Part shown: positions 21,676 to 28,682 of the stretch, in pieces | How positions within the stretch are numbered: position 1 is the first letter of the stretch | How the letters are laid out: each line of letters starts with the position of its first letter | IMG/VR virus record: IMGVR_UViG_3300023094_000020 | Span: 1-39,237 of that record | From: a virus | Length of the DNA: 39,237 nucleotides | Direction: 5' to 3' (one strand) | Translations under genes and position numbers: made by a program | Notes under the pieces: model-generated | What the model was told of the DNA's origin: nothing | The model's database searches: none | What the model saw: the letters and a program-made list of their open reading frames with translations, nothing else

Positions 21676-21860
21676 TAAGGGTTCTCCGGAGAACGATTAA
21701 CTGCTGCTGATGCCTGCCAACCCCACCATGCGGCCTGCACTTGTGTATTTCTGTACTGCCCATCTTTTGGGTGTCCCGGCTGATTCCTAAGCAATAATGC
21801 ATTCCGTGACCACCCTGCAAGCAATAAGGCTGATTCGAACTCTTCACGCATCTCACTCAT
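21675..21860 (-). CDS. Conserved phage hypothetical protein (61 residues)
   Basis: The product begins MSEMREEFESALLLAGWSRN and contains YRNTQVQAAWWGWQASAAVN, a motif common in short phage proteins of unknown function. The dispersed palindrome is read through and encodes the last residues, NRSPENP. The GGAGGGG site supports the ATG at 21860. Confidence 0.7.
   Translation of the reverse strand: MSEMREEFESALLLAGWSRNALLLRNQPGHPKDGQYRNTQVQAAWWGWQASAAVNRSPENP
21681..21694. promoter_or_regulatory. Dispersed palindrome, copy 2
   Basis: A perfect GTTCTCCGGAGAAC with TTAA two bases beyond each side. It lies inside the last codons of one gene, six bases upstream of the next ATG (minus strand). Confidence 0.72.
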
Positions 21861-21943
21861 ACACCCCTCCAATAACTAATTTTCGTCTTGACTGTTGGCA
21901 GGATATACACAAAGGCGAACCATGTGCAAGCTAGGATTGGCAT
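21857..21943 (-). CDS. Possible 28-residue membrane peptide
   Basis: The frame MPILACTWFAFVYILPTVKT ends in KISYWRGV. It is one hydrophobic segment with a basic tail. The start overlaps the end of the upstream gene by 13 bases and the stop overlaps the next start by ATGA. The coupling supports it, but it is short. Confidence 0.4.
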   Translation of the reverse strand: MPILACTWFAFVYILPTVKTKISYWRGV

Positions 21944-22230
21944 TTTAGGGATTCTCCGATGCGTGCCGCGATGTTTACTATGGATTCGCGAACATATGCG
22001 TTCCTGCTTTCCCTGTCGTCGTGTGCCTGCCATGCCTCTGCAATAACCCATTGGAGATTCAAGCCAGAAATACACACAGCCAGCCGAAGAGAATCCCCAT
22101 CGTCCGCGCCCGGCTCCCACCTCCGCAATATAGCGCCGTCCTTGACCAGATAATGGCTGCCGTCTGGATCAGTGAAAAGGTCATGCTCGATGGCGAAGGC
22201 TGCGTTTTTTAGGGTTGTTTGGCTTACCAT
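21931..22230 (-). CDS. Hypothetical protein (99 residues)
   Basis: The product MVSQTTLKNAAFAIEHDLFT has a helical N-terminus, a central beta part (SHYLVKDGAILRRW) and a helical C-terminus. It is part of the ordered series of small genes and overlaps its upstream neighbour by 7 bases. Function unknown. Confidence 0.68.
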   Translation of the reverse strand: MVSQTTLKNAAFAIEHDLFTDPDGSHYLVKDGAILRRWEPGADDGDSLRLAVCISGLNLQWVIAEAWQAHDDRESRNAYVRESIVNIAARIGESLKCQS

Positions 22231-22466
22231 GGCGACGATACCTGCTCAGGATTGAATGGGCTATGAATCGCGTGGTCTTCCATTGGTCCTAGCCACATGG
22301 TAGCCATTTCAACCTCCGTGATTCGGCCATCAGTCTGATACGGCCCCATCTCGTAAGCGTTGCAGTCCCAGCAGATAGCGCCAGTCACCTGCACCATACC
22401 GACGCCAACATCCACGAACTCTGCGTCTGTTTCACCACTACACCATCTGCAATCCGGCGACTTCAT
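22224..22466 (-). CDS. Putative zinc-binding small protein (80 residues)
   Basis: The product starts MKSPDCRWCSGETDAEFVDV. CRWC near the N-terminus and CWDC in the middle form two CxxC knuckles suited to one zinc. The ATG at 22466 has GGAGGGTGT before it; the longer version uses an upstream start without such a site. Function unknown. Confidence 0.7.
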   Translation of the reverse strand: MKSPDCRWCSGETDAEFVDVGVGMVQVTGAICWDCNAYEMGPYQTDGRITEVEMATMWLGPMEDHAIHSPFNPEQVSSPW

Positions 22467-22487
22467 ACACCCTCCAAATTTTCCGCA

Positions 22488-22516
22488 AAAAGAAAGGCTC
22501 ACATTAGGAGCCTTTT
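22488..22516 (-). terminator. Internal terminator of the early operon
   Basis: On the minus strand AAAGGCTC and GAGCCTTT form an 8-bp stem with a 7-nt loop, followed by CTTTTT. It would attenuate expression of everything downstream. Confidence 0.75.
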
Positions 22517-22534
22517 GGTGTGCGTGTCAAGCAT

Positions 22535-22705
22535 TCATTGGCGCTTAATTTCTATCTCTACAACGGTTCCAAAATCACCGATCAGATCTTCTGCAATATC
22601 TCGGCAGTCGCCCTCTGTTTCACCATCCGCGCAAACCATCCATTGTGACCACAGATAGCCGCCGGTCGTATGCTCTGTGAATTTGTATCGCCATAGTGCA
22701 ATCAT
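22535..22705 (-). CDS. Hypothetical protein (56 residues)
   Basis: The product MIALWRYKFTEHTTGGYLWS is a small acidic beta protein. The ATG at 22705 overlaps the upstream stop by ATGA, better than the longer version. It is the last gene before the terminator at 22488. Function unknown. Confidence 0.66.
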   Translation of the reverse strand: MIALWRYKFTEHTTGGYLWSQWMVCADGETEGDCRDIAEDLIGDFGTVVEIEIKRQ

Positions 22706-22908
22706 TTCAGAATCTCCAGCGCCAACCGCTGAATGTCGGACCACAATTGCGATGAGGGCGAGTCGTCGTACTGCGCCAGCATCTTAGCCAACTGCCTGCC
22801 ACTAGACGCACAGAAGGCCTCGTAGGTGATTCCTAGTTCCTTTGCGCGTATCGGTCGCGGCTTATGATCAATCACAGTCGCTAGCTCCATCTGTCCAGGC
22901 AATTTCAT
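22702..22908 (-). CDS. Hypothetical protein (68 residues)
   Basis: The product MKLPGQMELATVIDHKPRPI continues with KELGITYEAFCASSGRQL, which could be an HTH-like element. It is linked by ATGA overlaps on both sides. Function unknown. Confidence 0.68.
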   Translation of the reverse strand: MKLPGQMELATVIDHKPRPIRAKELGITYEAFCASSGRQLAKMLAQYDDSPSSQLWSDIQRLALEILK

Positions 22909-23216
22909 TTCTTATCCGCCATGATTTGTTTGGCGCGTTCAAGTACAGGTGAGACATAGAACCTATCAAGGTCGCCAGCAATTGCCATTCGTAGCTGACC
23001 ATAGCAGCTCTCTAACTCTTTCACCATCTCATCCACCAACGAAACATAAACATCAGTCGTCTCCTGGCAGCGGGTGAAGGTGTCGAGGCGTGTATCCCAT
23101 TCCACGCATAAATCTCCGTCGCATCCACCATGCGGCATGTACTCGCCGAAGTCATCACTCCAACGAACACCCTCAGGCACCGGCCAAATTTCCTCAAAAC
23201 GTTCGCGAATGTTCAT
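22905..23216 (-). CDS. Hypothetical protein (103 residues)
   Basis: The product MNIRERFEEIWPVPEGVRWS is conserved in style with many phage small proteins. I use the ATG at 23216, which has GGAG nine bases before it, over the ATG at 23231, which lacks a site. It has a helical C-terminus. Function unknown. Confidence 0.68.
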   Translation of the reverse strand: MNIRERFEEIWPVPEGVRWSDDFGEYMPHGGCDGDLCVEWDTRLDTFTRCQETTDVYVSLVDEMVKELESCYGQLRMAIAGDLDRFYVSPVLERAKQIMADKK

Positions 23217-23284
23217 ATTGTTCGTCTCCATGTTCGTTATTGTTAAAAGGCGAAGATTTAATCAGGATTGTATACAGTTCGGCT

Positions 23285-23593
23285 CTATTTTGTAGCTAAA
23301 TCAATAGCTTCCTGCGCAATACTTCTCACCAGATCTGTAGCCAATGTTCCGTACTGGCATCCGTCGCTATCGTTGGCGTAATCGATCAGCATCTGTAAAG
23401 CGTCGATAAGCCTTGGAGCAGCGGCAACCAGCTTGATATTTTGTTCTGCTTCGTCTCTGCGACCATTGATAGATGCTACAGCCCAATAGTTTGGCGATCC
23501 ATCTGGAATGTCTTTGTGAAGATCTGTAACGACTGTATACGTCCATTCGTCTGGACGAATTGCAATCCATGGTCCTTCAGTAAATCCATGCAT
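23285..23593 (-). CDS. Conserved phage hypothetical protein (102 residues)
   Basis: The N-terminus MHGFTEGPWIAIRPDEWTYT and the NIKLVAAAPRLIDALQMLI block define a very common phage family of unknown function, likely a small beta domain followed by a helix. A related protein is encoded on the plus strand at 30478. It overlaps the next upstream gene by 17 bases. Confidence 0.75.
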   Translation of the reverse strand: MHGFTEGPWIAIRPDEWTYTVVTDLHKDIPDGSPNYWAVASINGRRDEAEQNIKLVAAAPRLIDALQMLIDYANDSDGCQYGTLATDLVRSIAQEAIDLATK

Positions 23594-23774
23594 CTTGCTT
23601 CCCCTCTGCTACTCGCTTAGTTCGTGCCGACATTGCGTTCAGGCATCGCTTGCAGGTTACATATATCGCTCGGCCAGTGCTTTCATATTCATCTGATGCG
23701 ATGCGGCAGTAAGCGCTGCATTCGCAGTCGTCACCACTGCAATGGCATGGGACGTAATGCACTTTCTTTTCCAT
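23577..23774 (-). CDS. Putative zinc-binding small protein (65 residues)
   Basis: The product MEKKVHYVPCHCSGDDCECS has a cysteine cluster (CHCSGDDCECSAYC) and a later CKRC, enough for one or two zinc ions. The ATG at 23774 follows GAGGGTG. Function unknown. Confidence 0.7.
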   Translation of the reverse strand: MEKKVHYVPCHCSGDDCECSAYCRIASDEYESTGRAIYVTCKRCLNAMSARTKRVAEGKQDAWIY

Positions 23775-23785
23775 GGCACACACCC

Positions 23786-23959
23786 TCAGTAAAAATCAAC
23801 AAACAACTCCCCTTTCTTCCCCACCTCGCAATCTTTCTCGATTGGCGAGATGAGTACGCCGAGGATTTGGCGGTGGTCGTCGAATCCAGTACCAAGAGGA
23901 AGGTCGCCATGCTCCTCGTAGGCTGCCAGGAGGATTGGGAGTAGGTCGGTTAGGGTCAT
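23786..23959 (-). CDS. Hypothetical protein (57 residues)
   Basis: The product MTLTDLLPILLAAYEEHGDL starts with a hydrophobic helix and then a beta pattern. The ATG at 23959 overlaps the upstream stop by ATGA. A similar PLGTGFDDHRQILGV pattern is common in phage hypotheticals. Function unknown. Confidence 0.68.
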   Translation of the reverse strand: MTLTDLLPILLAAYEEHGDLPLGTGFDDHRQILGVLISPIEKDCEVGKKGELFVDFY

Positions 23960-24204
23960 TTGGTGCGGATTCCGGCTGCGTTGATTTTGTGCTTGGTTAA
24001 TGTAATTCCGTGGCGCATAGACTCGCATTCGGCTGACGTGCATGTCCAGTCTTTGTCAACGATTACAGGAAGCTCGATAGTGATTGCTTTTCGTGAAGCC
24101 TGCCACGTGCCCCACATCGCTTCCTTGCAACACACCGTTATTGCTGGCGGCCAGTCCTTAGACTCCTCCGCGTACCACTCTTCAAACTGCTGCCTGCTAT
24201 CCAT
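23956..24204 (-). CDS. Conserved phage hypothetical protein (82 residues)
   Basis: The product MDSRQQFEEWYAEESKDWPP contains CCKEAMWGTWQASRKAI, the same W..WQASR type element as the gene at 21675. The ATG at 24204 follows GGAGGGG. Function unknown. Confidence 0.72.
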   Translation of the reverse strand: MDSRQQFEEWYAEESKDWPPAITVCCKEAMWGTWQASRKAITIELPVIVDKDWTCTSAECESMRHGITLTKHKINAAGIRTK

Positions 24205-24238
24205 AAACCCCTCCACCCAATAACGTTAAAGGTTAACT

Positions 24239-24252
24239 GTTCTCTGGAGAAC
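24239..24252. promoter_or_regulatory. Dispersed palindrome, copy 3
   Basis: GTTCTCTGGAGAAC, one base off the perfect palindrome, overlaps the stop codon of the gene at 24252. TTAA lies two bases from it on one side and a similar TTTAA on the other. Confidence 0.68.
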
Positions 24253-24548
24253 TATTTAAGCGCTTCGACAATGGCATCACGCGCATCTACGGCACTGCCT
24301 GCCCATGGATCATTGCCAACGATCCCGAAATTCTCACGTACTGCGGCTCTCATGTCTCTTTCTACGCATGGTTTTGCAAGCCTCAATGCTTCTCGAAGAG
24401 ATTCAATCTCATCAACCATTGAAAGCACGAAATCAGGATTAGCCGCATTAATGAAACGCTCAACCTCTTCGTACCGAAAGATTCCAGAATTCTCCCAGTT
24501 CGCTTTTGCTTCTTCTGCTCTCTGCTTAACATCTGAGTAATCAATCAT
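24252..24548 (-). CDS. Hypothetical helical protein (98 residues)
   Basis: The product MIDYSDVKQRAEEAKANWEN is helical, ending DARDAIVEALK. I use the ATG at 24548, with GGAGGG seven bases upstream. The stop lies in the dispersed palindrome. Function unknown. Confidence 0.7.
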   Translation of the reverse strand: MIDYSDVKQRAEEAKANWENSGIFRYEEVERFINAANPDFVLSMVDEIESLREALRLAKPCVERDMRAAVRENFGIVGNDPWAGSAVDARDAIVEALK

Positions 24549-24590
24549 TTCCACCCTCCGTAAATGTCTGCTGATTATGGCTTAGGTGTT

Positions 24591-25280
24591 CTACCAGTCA
24601 AGCTTTTTCTTCATCGGTGGAAATGTTTCAAGCGTAGCCAGGTTGATGAAGGTGAAATAGCCGTCAGCAGTCCAGCCGGCTGTATCGATGTGATAGACGT
24701 TTCCTAGGACTACTGGAGCGCGCAGTGGAGTGTGACCGCAGATAACAGCTCGCACACCATCAACGCCAGAATCATCATCATGCTCAAAGCGATTACGCGA
24801 CCACATGACGAAATTGCGCCCATTGCGATTGGAGAAATGGCTTTCCAGGTTCTGCCATCCGCCATTGGGCACGTCTGCGTGAACGATGCCGACTGGCCCT
24901 TCATCAGTCTCAACCTCGATAGCCAGTGGAAGGTCATTGAACAGGATCTGCAAGCACTGCTGCTGCACTGTAGGCAGCCCAACGAACCAAGATCCGCCGT
25001 TGTACATCCAGTTCCCGATGTCGCAGGTGTCGTAGCGGCATACGTAGTCGTCATGATTTCCGCGCACAGGATGGAACCAGCCCTTTGCAAGCCACTCCTC
25101 TACCTCTTCGCACTCAGGCCCACGATCAACCAAGTCGCCAACGCTGAACAGGCGGTCGCACAGAGGATCAAAGCCGATAGCGTCCAGAGCCTTTTGCAGC
25201 TTAGTGAAATGACCGTGGATGTCGCCGACGCAGAAGTCTCGGCCTGCTGTGTTTTTGGTGAAGCGTTTGATCTGCTGCAT
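24591..25280 (-). CDS. Serine/threonine protein phosphatase, lambda PP-like
   Basis: A 229-residue metallophosphatase with the complete PPP signature: GDIHGH (19-24), GDLVDRGP (48-55), RGNHD (73-77), a later HADVPNG and CGHTPL. It matches phage lambda phosphatase and bacterial PrpA/PrpB in length and motif order and would hydrolyse phosphoester bonds with two metal ions. Substrate in infection is unknown; candidates are host phosphoproteins or 2',3'-cyclic nucleotides. The ATG has a GGAGG site. Confidence 0.88.
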   Translation of the reverse strand: MQQIKRFTKNTAGRDFCVGDIHGHFTKLQKALDAIGFDPLCDRLFSVGDLVDRGPECEEVEEWLAKGWFHPVRGNHDDYVCRYDTCDIGNWMYNGGSWFVGLPTVQQQCLQILFNDLPLAIEVETDEGPVGIVHADVPNGGWQNLESHFSNRNGRNFVMWSRNRFEHDDDSGVDGVRAVICGHTPLRAPVVLGNVYHIDTAGWTADGYFTFINLATLETFPPMKKKLDW

Positions 25281-25324
25281 CTCAATCCTCCAGAATTACG
25301 CTCAGTTAGGTCGACCTCGTTACA

Positions 25325-25348
25325 CCTGCTCCGTATTGATGGAGCAGG
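25325..25348. other. Perfect 8-bp hairpin before the phosphatase gene
   Basis: CCTGCTCC (25325-25332) and GGAGCAGG (25341-25348) are separated by 8 nt. No T-tract follows on either strand, so it may be a pause, a processing site or a binding site rather than a terminator. Confidence 0.5.
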
Positions 25349-25361
25349 CGCAACACGACCT

Positions 25362-25709
25362 CTATTTGTCGGCGTAGATCTTTACAACGACCTTGCCGCC
25401 TGTGAATTTATCCATTACGCGAACACGTATCTGGAAGCGAACGTCATCAATCCCTAGAGCCTCCGCAATGCCGTCTCTACCGTTTTTGAAAGCTGCAACC
25501 ATATTGTCATCGTCACGACGTCGATTGTCTGGTGGATAGAACTCAAGATCAAGCACTAAATCACCAGCAGGGATAGGCCATATCCGCATTGAAGCAATGT
25601 CCTTGCAAATACCTCTGTACGCCTTCACAAATCGTCCTTTGACAGCCCAATGAAGCTTCTTGTTTGGGTTCAGTTCTTTCGGCGGATACGGCATGATGAG
25701 CTTGATCAT
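25362..25709 (-). CDS. rusA: RusA-like Holliday junction resolvase
   Basis: A 115-residue endonuclease of the RusA family. The acidic active-site region is clear: FYPPDNRRRDDDNMVAAFKN with conserved aspartates, then GRDGIAEALGIDD. RusA dimers cut four-way junctions at replication and recombination. It lies near the replication genes and overlaps the small gene upstream by ATGA. Confidence 0.9.
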   Translation of the reverse strand: MIKLIMPYPPKELNPNKKLHWAVKGRFVKAYRGICKDIASMRIWPIPAGDLVLDLEFYPPDNRRRDDDNMVAAFKNGRDGIAEALGIDDVRFQIRVRVMDKFTGGKVVVKIYADK

Positions 25710-25858
25710 TTGACTACGCTTCTCCAGCTTGACTCTAATTTCCTTTGTTTGTAGCCCTGCTCATATCCAGCCATATAAGCCTCAGCAGCGGACCCTCTTG
25801 CTTCTGGATGAAGGAATTTCCATTTCAGCTCAAGCCATTTCGCTAGGTAGCTCTTCAT
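25706..25858 (-). CDS. Small hypothetical protein (50 residues)
   Basis: The frame MKSYLAKWLELKWKFLHPEA continues with AAEAYMAGYEQGYKQRKLES, a helical basic protein. The AGYEQGY element is frequent in small phage proteins. The stop overlaps the rusA start by ATGA. Function unknown. Confidence 0.66.
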   Translation of the reverse strand: MKSYLAKWLELKWKFLHPEARGSAAEAYMAGYEQGYKQRKLESSWRSVVK

Positions 25859-25872
25859 AAGTTGTCTATTCA

Positions 25873-26130
25873 CTATTTCTTCACCTTCAGCAATGCGTTC
25901 AATTGGTTTCGTGTTTCTTGCTGTATTTCCGGCCTTGATAGAAGCTCTCTCTCAGCCCACATTCGGCCCCTGTTCGATTTCAGGCCCAAATAAATCTGAC
26001 TGGCATGCTCCTTGGCTAGACTCCATTTCCGGAGACATTCCGCTTTGTGGCTCTCTATGGCTTCTCTCTCTGCAATCGAAAGGGTTGCCAAGTTGTGCGA
26101 TGAAACAGGTTCCGCAGATAAATCCATCAT
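25873..26130 (-). CDS. Hypothetical protein (85 residues)
   Basis: A helical basic protein, MMDLSAEPVSSHNLATLSIA, then an ESHKAECLRKWSLAKEHASQ helix and KSNRGRMWAERELL. A GGAGAG site precedes the ATG. It lies 9 bases after the helicase stop, suggesting a replication-linked small protein, perhaps a helicase loader or nucleic-acid binder. No family confirmed. Confidence 0.65.
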   Translation of the reverse strand: MMDLSAEPVSSHNLATLSIAEREAIESHKAECLRKWSLAKEHASQIYLGLKSNRGRMWAERELLSRPEIQQETRNQLNALLKVKK

Positions 26131-26139
26131 TGCTCTCCA

Positions 26140-27504
26140 CTAGAATTTCATCCCGCGTACTTTATCTGTCTTTTTCGGATTTTCCTGTTCATCCGGGATG
26201 TATGCACCTGCCTCGAGCGGGGCGAATCGAGCATAGCGACCCTGGAACATAGCAAAGAACGTTTTAGCCTCGTTCTCACGAGAGATAGACAGGATGATCT
26301 CTGCAATCCCCTTGCGATCACTGTCGGGGTTGTATACCTCGTCGCGGTAAACAAAGATCACCATGTCAGCATCCTGCTCAATGGACCCTGAGTCTCGCAG
26401 ATCGGATGGTACTGGACGTTTATTAGGGCGCTGCTCAAGCGAACGGTTAAGTTGAGATAGCAGAAGAACAGGTATTTTCATCTCTTTTGCAAGAAGTTTT
26501 GCTTGTCGAGAGATCTCCGTCACCTTTGCAACCTGATTCATCTTTGGATCATCCGCATCTAGCAATCCAAGGTGGTCAATCATTACAAAGTCAAGGCCGT
26601 GCTTCCGTCGGTGGCGTCGGCACATTGAGCGGATCCGGCGCATAGTCAGACCTGGCCGATCAGACAGAGTGATTCTTGCATTCTTGATATTGGCTGCTGC
26701 CAAACCTAAGAATGGTGCGTAGTCAGAAAGCACTGAGCCATCCTTCATTGCGTCAAGCGGGATTGAACCCTCTGCTGCAATAAGTCGATCCATTAGCTGC
26801 CTGTTGCTCATCTCAAGACTGATAACAAGAACCTCCTTGCCTTGTCGTATAGCAGCGTTACGCACGATATCCATAGCAAGAGTTGTCTTGCCCATCTTTG
26901 GCCGTCCAGCGATGATAACGAGCTGCTCAGGCTGCAACCCACCGGTATGTTTGTCGAAGTCTTCTAGACCCGTGCAGATTCCAGAGATTGCGTCTCCTTG
27001 ATTCATCCTTTTTTCTAGAAGATCAATGTGATCAACGAGCACGTCGTAAGCATCGACTGTTTCAGCGGTAGCAGATTCGCCATCAATGGCTAGAATTTCA
27101 GATTGTGCCTGAGCGATCTTGTCAGGCGTATCCATCGTGCTGTGCGCAATCTGGTGAATCTCTTGTGCGGCAGCAATCAAGCATCGATCAAGTGAGCGCT
27201 CACGCACGATCCTAGCGTATTGCTCTGAGTTGGCAATGCTTGGGGTTCCGTTCTGTATCTCTGCTGTATAGGCGAACGCAGGGTTTCCGCTATCCAGGGT
27301 GCCGATGTGCTCTCCAACTGTAAGAAAGTCAATCTTCCTGTTTAGAGAGTTAAGCTCAAGGATTGCCTTGAAAACATCAGCGTTGTCCTGCCAGTAAAAA
27401 TCCTTTGCCTCGATGTCTGCCGCTAGCAAATCAATCAGCGAAGGATCAATCATCATTGCGCCAAGGACGCTCTGCTCTGCTTCTAGGCTAAACGGGTCTC
27501 TCAT
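26140..27504 (-). CDS. dnaB: Replicative DNA helicase, DnaB-like
   Basis: A 454-residue DnaB-family helicase. Residues 1-110 are the N-terminal helical domain (MRDPFSLEAEQSVLGAMMID). Residues 176-440 are the RecA-like motor with Walker A AGRPKMGKTT (199-208), the ISLEMSNRQLMDRLIA motif, Walker B DFVMIDHLGLL, and RDSGSIEQDADMVIFVYR. It unwinds DNA as a hexamer at the fork. It overlaps the DUF1376 gene by ATGA, indicating a combined replication unit with an AAGGAA site. Confidence 0.95.
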   Translation of the reverse strand: MRDPFSLEAEQSVLGAMMIDPSLIDLLAADIEAKDFYWQDNADVFKAILELNSLNRKIDFLTVGEHIGTLDSGNPAFAYTAEIQNGTPSIANSEQYARIVRERSLDRCLIAAAQEIHQIAHSTMDTPDKIAQAQSEILAIDGESATAETVDAYDVLVDHIDLLEKRMNQGDAISGICTGLEDFDKHTGGLQPEQLVIIAGRPKMGKTTLAMDIVRNAAIRQGKEVLVISLEMSNRQLMDRLIAAEGSIPLDAMKDGSVLSDYAPFLGLAAANIKNARITLSDRPGLTMRRIRSMCRRHRRKHGLDFVMIDHLGLLDADDPKMNQVAKVTEISRQAKLLAKEMKIPVLLLSQLNRSLEQRPNKRPVPSDLRDSGSIEQDADMVIFVYRDEVYNPDSDRKGIAEIILSISRENEAKTFFAMFQGRYARFAPLEAGAYIPDEQENPKKTDKVRGMKF

Positions 27505-28289
27505 TGCGTATTTTCCTTGTGGTATGTGCCTTCAATGATCTTTCTGAAGTTCTTAGGCTTGAAGATCCAGTCAAAATTGCAAGACTTCCATCCGGTTTCA
27601 CCCATCAAGAAATCAGATTTAGCTACGTATCCAAAAAAACGGTCGAAGAAATCAACGGACCCATAATCCTCTTCCTTAGTCCAGATAGCCTTTACTGCTT
27701 GCCTGCGATCAGGATCCAGCTTCCTAGGCTGCGGGAATGACGGAAGCCTTTTGCCAAACGAAGCCAAAATCTGGTCATAAGGGATATGTATCTGAACCGT
27801 CTTTACCTTTTGATCATCACCAAGCAAATCGGGTGATTCAGCTTGCTGATCACAAGGGCTTTTCTCTTTATCTGTATCTGTTTCTGTATCTGTATGGTTA
27901 AGCGTTCGTTCAATCGTTCGTTCAACGTTCGTTGATTTAGGCTGCGAAGCCTCCTGTTTACGGGCTGCTCTTGCTCTTGCTGAGGCCTTCCCTGCTCCTG
28001 ATGCCTTGATGCTTTTGCTGTTTACAGCCTCCAAATCAGCCTCAACACGGAAGTGAATCCACTGATTACCGTCTTCAAAGAAGAATTCTCGCAACGACTC
28101 TTTAACATCAGCCCAACGTTCGTTGGACAAACGTGCAACAGGCGCTAAGCGGTCGTGACGCAATGCCTTCCCTGTCTGCCAATAGCTGAACAGCAATAGA
28201 AGGTATGCCCCGTGCTCCTCCGTGGTTAGGTGCTGCGTGTCTGCCAGGTAGTCGGCAACGTAAAGCTGCATGTATGGAAGGGCAGCCAT
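27501..28289 (-). CDS. DUF1376 replication initiation protein
   Basis: A 262-residue protein. Residues 1-100 match DUF1376 (YdaU-like): MAALPYMQLYVADYLADTQH, TTEEHGAYLLLLFSYWQTGK and LSNERWADVKESLREFF, a winged-helix domain used in phage replication initiation. The middle is a charged linker encoded by tandem nucleotide repeats (27868-27933). The C-terminus contains WKSCNFDWIFKPKNFRKIIEG, the usual end of replication initiators that contact a loader or helicase. It stands directly before DnaB. Confidence 0.85.
   Translation of the reverse strand: MAALPYMQLYVADYLADTQHLTTEEHGAYLLLLFSYWQTGKALRHDRLAPVARLSNERWADVKESLREFFFEDGNQWIHFRVEADLEAVNSKSIKASGAGKASARARAARKQEASQPKSTNVERTIERTLNHTDTETDTDKEKSPCDQQAESPDLLGDDQKVKTVQIHIPYDQILASFGKRLPSFPQPRKLDPDRRQAVKAIWTKEEDYGSVDFFDRFFGYVAKSDFLMGETGWKSCNFDWIFKPKNFRKIIEGTYHKENTQ
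27868..27933 (-). repeat. Low-complexity tandem repeats in the linker of the DUF1376 gene
   Basis: The plus strand shows a repeating TCTGTATCTGT-type run at 27868-27896 and three CGTTCGTT units at 27903-27933. They encode the Thr/Asp/Glu linker and the NVERTIERTLNH segment. Such runs are prone to slippage and could act as iteron-like sites. Confidence 0.6.
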
Positions 28290-28291
28290 AT

Positions 28292-28456
28292 TTAAGCCTC
28301 TGCCTTGAGCTTCCCGGCGCTCTTAACCTGTAGCTCGTACTGTCTTGCCATAGGAACCTTCTCCCCCCAACGGCTGATGTTGTGAGGCCAGATGCCTAGC
28401 GCGTCTGCCAAAGCCTTGATACCGCCGTAGTAGCTAATAGCGTCCTTCGTTTTCAT
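28292..28456 (-). CDS. Cro-like transcriptional repressor (54 residues)
   Basis: The frame MKTKDAISYYGGIKALADAL, then GIWPHNISRWGEKVPMARQY and ELQVKSAGKL, is the compact helix-turn-helix design of P22 Cro, matched in size and in the YGG--ALADALG--NISRWGE--P pattern. It lies at the head of the leftward operon, immediately before the replication genes. It would repress early transcription, perhaps through the palindrome at 28512 or that at 28585. No CI partner was seen in the window. Confidence 0.82.
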   Translation of the reverse strand: MKTKDAISYYGGIKALADALGIWPHNISRWGEKVPMARQYELQVKSAGKLKAEA

Positions 28457-28489
28457 CTATTGCACCTAGGTGTTTACGTTGAGTGACAA

Positions 28490-28498
28490 AGCATACCA
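28490..28498 (-). promoter_or_regulatory. Leftward early promoter for the cro/replication operon
   Basis: The minus strand reads TGGTATGCT, an extended -10 (TGG plus TATGCT). The dispersed palindrome copy 4 occupies the -35 position 16 bp upstream. The start codon of the Cro-like gene is 33 nt downstream. Confidence 0.6.
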
Positions 28499-28511
28499 CA
28501 AACCAAAAACA

Positions 28512-28525
28512 GTTCTCCGGAAAAC
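28512..28525. promoter_or_regulatory. Dispersed palindrome, copy 4, at the cro promoter
   Basis: GTTCTCCGGAAAAC differs in one base from the perfect form. It covers the expected -35 of the leftward promoter, the strongest evidence that the repeated palindrome is an operator. Confidence 0.72.
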
Positions 28526-28576
28526 ACTTAGATTTTCGCAGCGATAAACGATCCATCTCTTATAACCAATTCGTCT

Positions 28577-28605
28577 TTGACTTCAGTACAGGATGTACTA
28601 GCCTT
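28577..28605 (+). promoter_or_regulatory. Possible rightward promoter with operator palindrome
   Basis: TTGACT (28577-28582) is followed by a perfect palindrome AGTACA-GGA-TGTACT (28585-28599). A usable -10 (TAGCCT at 16 bp) is weak, so the promoter is tentative but the palindrome is exact. Confidence 0.45.
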
Positions 28606-28682
28606 AATCACAGGGGTAGCTACCTAGCCGCCCCTTGGACTCAACCCTAACGAAAGGATTAATACTAAAGCGAGGATTCATC

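Noticed and set aside
21951-21966. Possible seventh copy of the dispersed palindrome (GATTCTCCGATG)
   Set aside because: Only one half matches; the second half is absent and the segment is ordinary coding sequence.
24732-25457. 241-residue plus-strand ORF
   Set aside because: It is a shadow of the lambda-phosphatase-like gene on the other strand, which has complete catalytic motifs.
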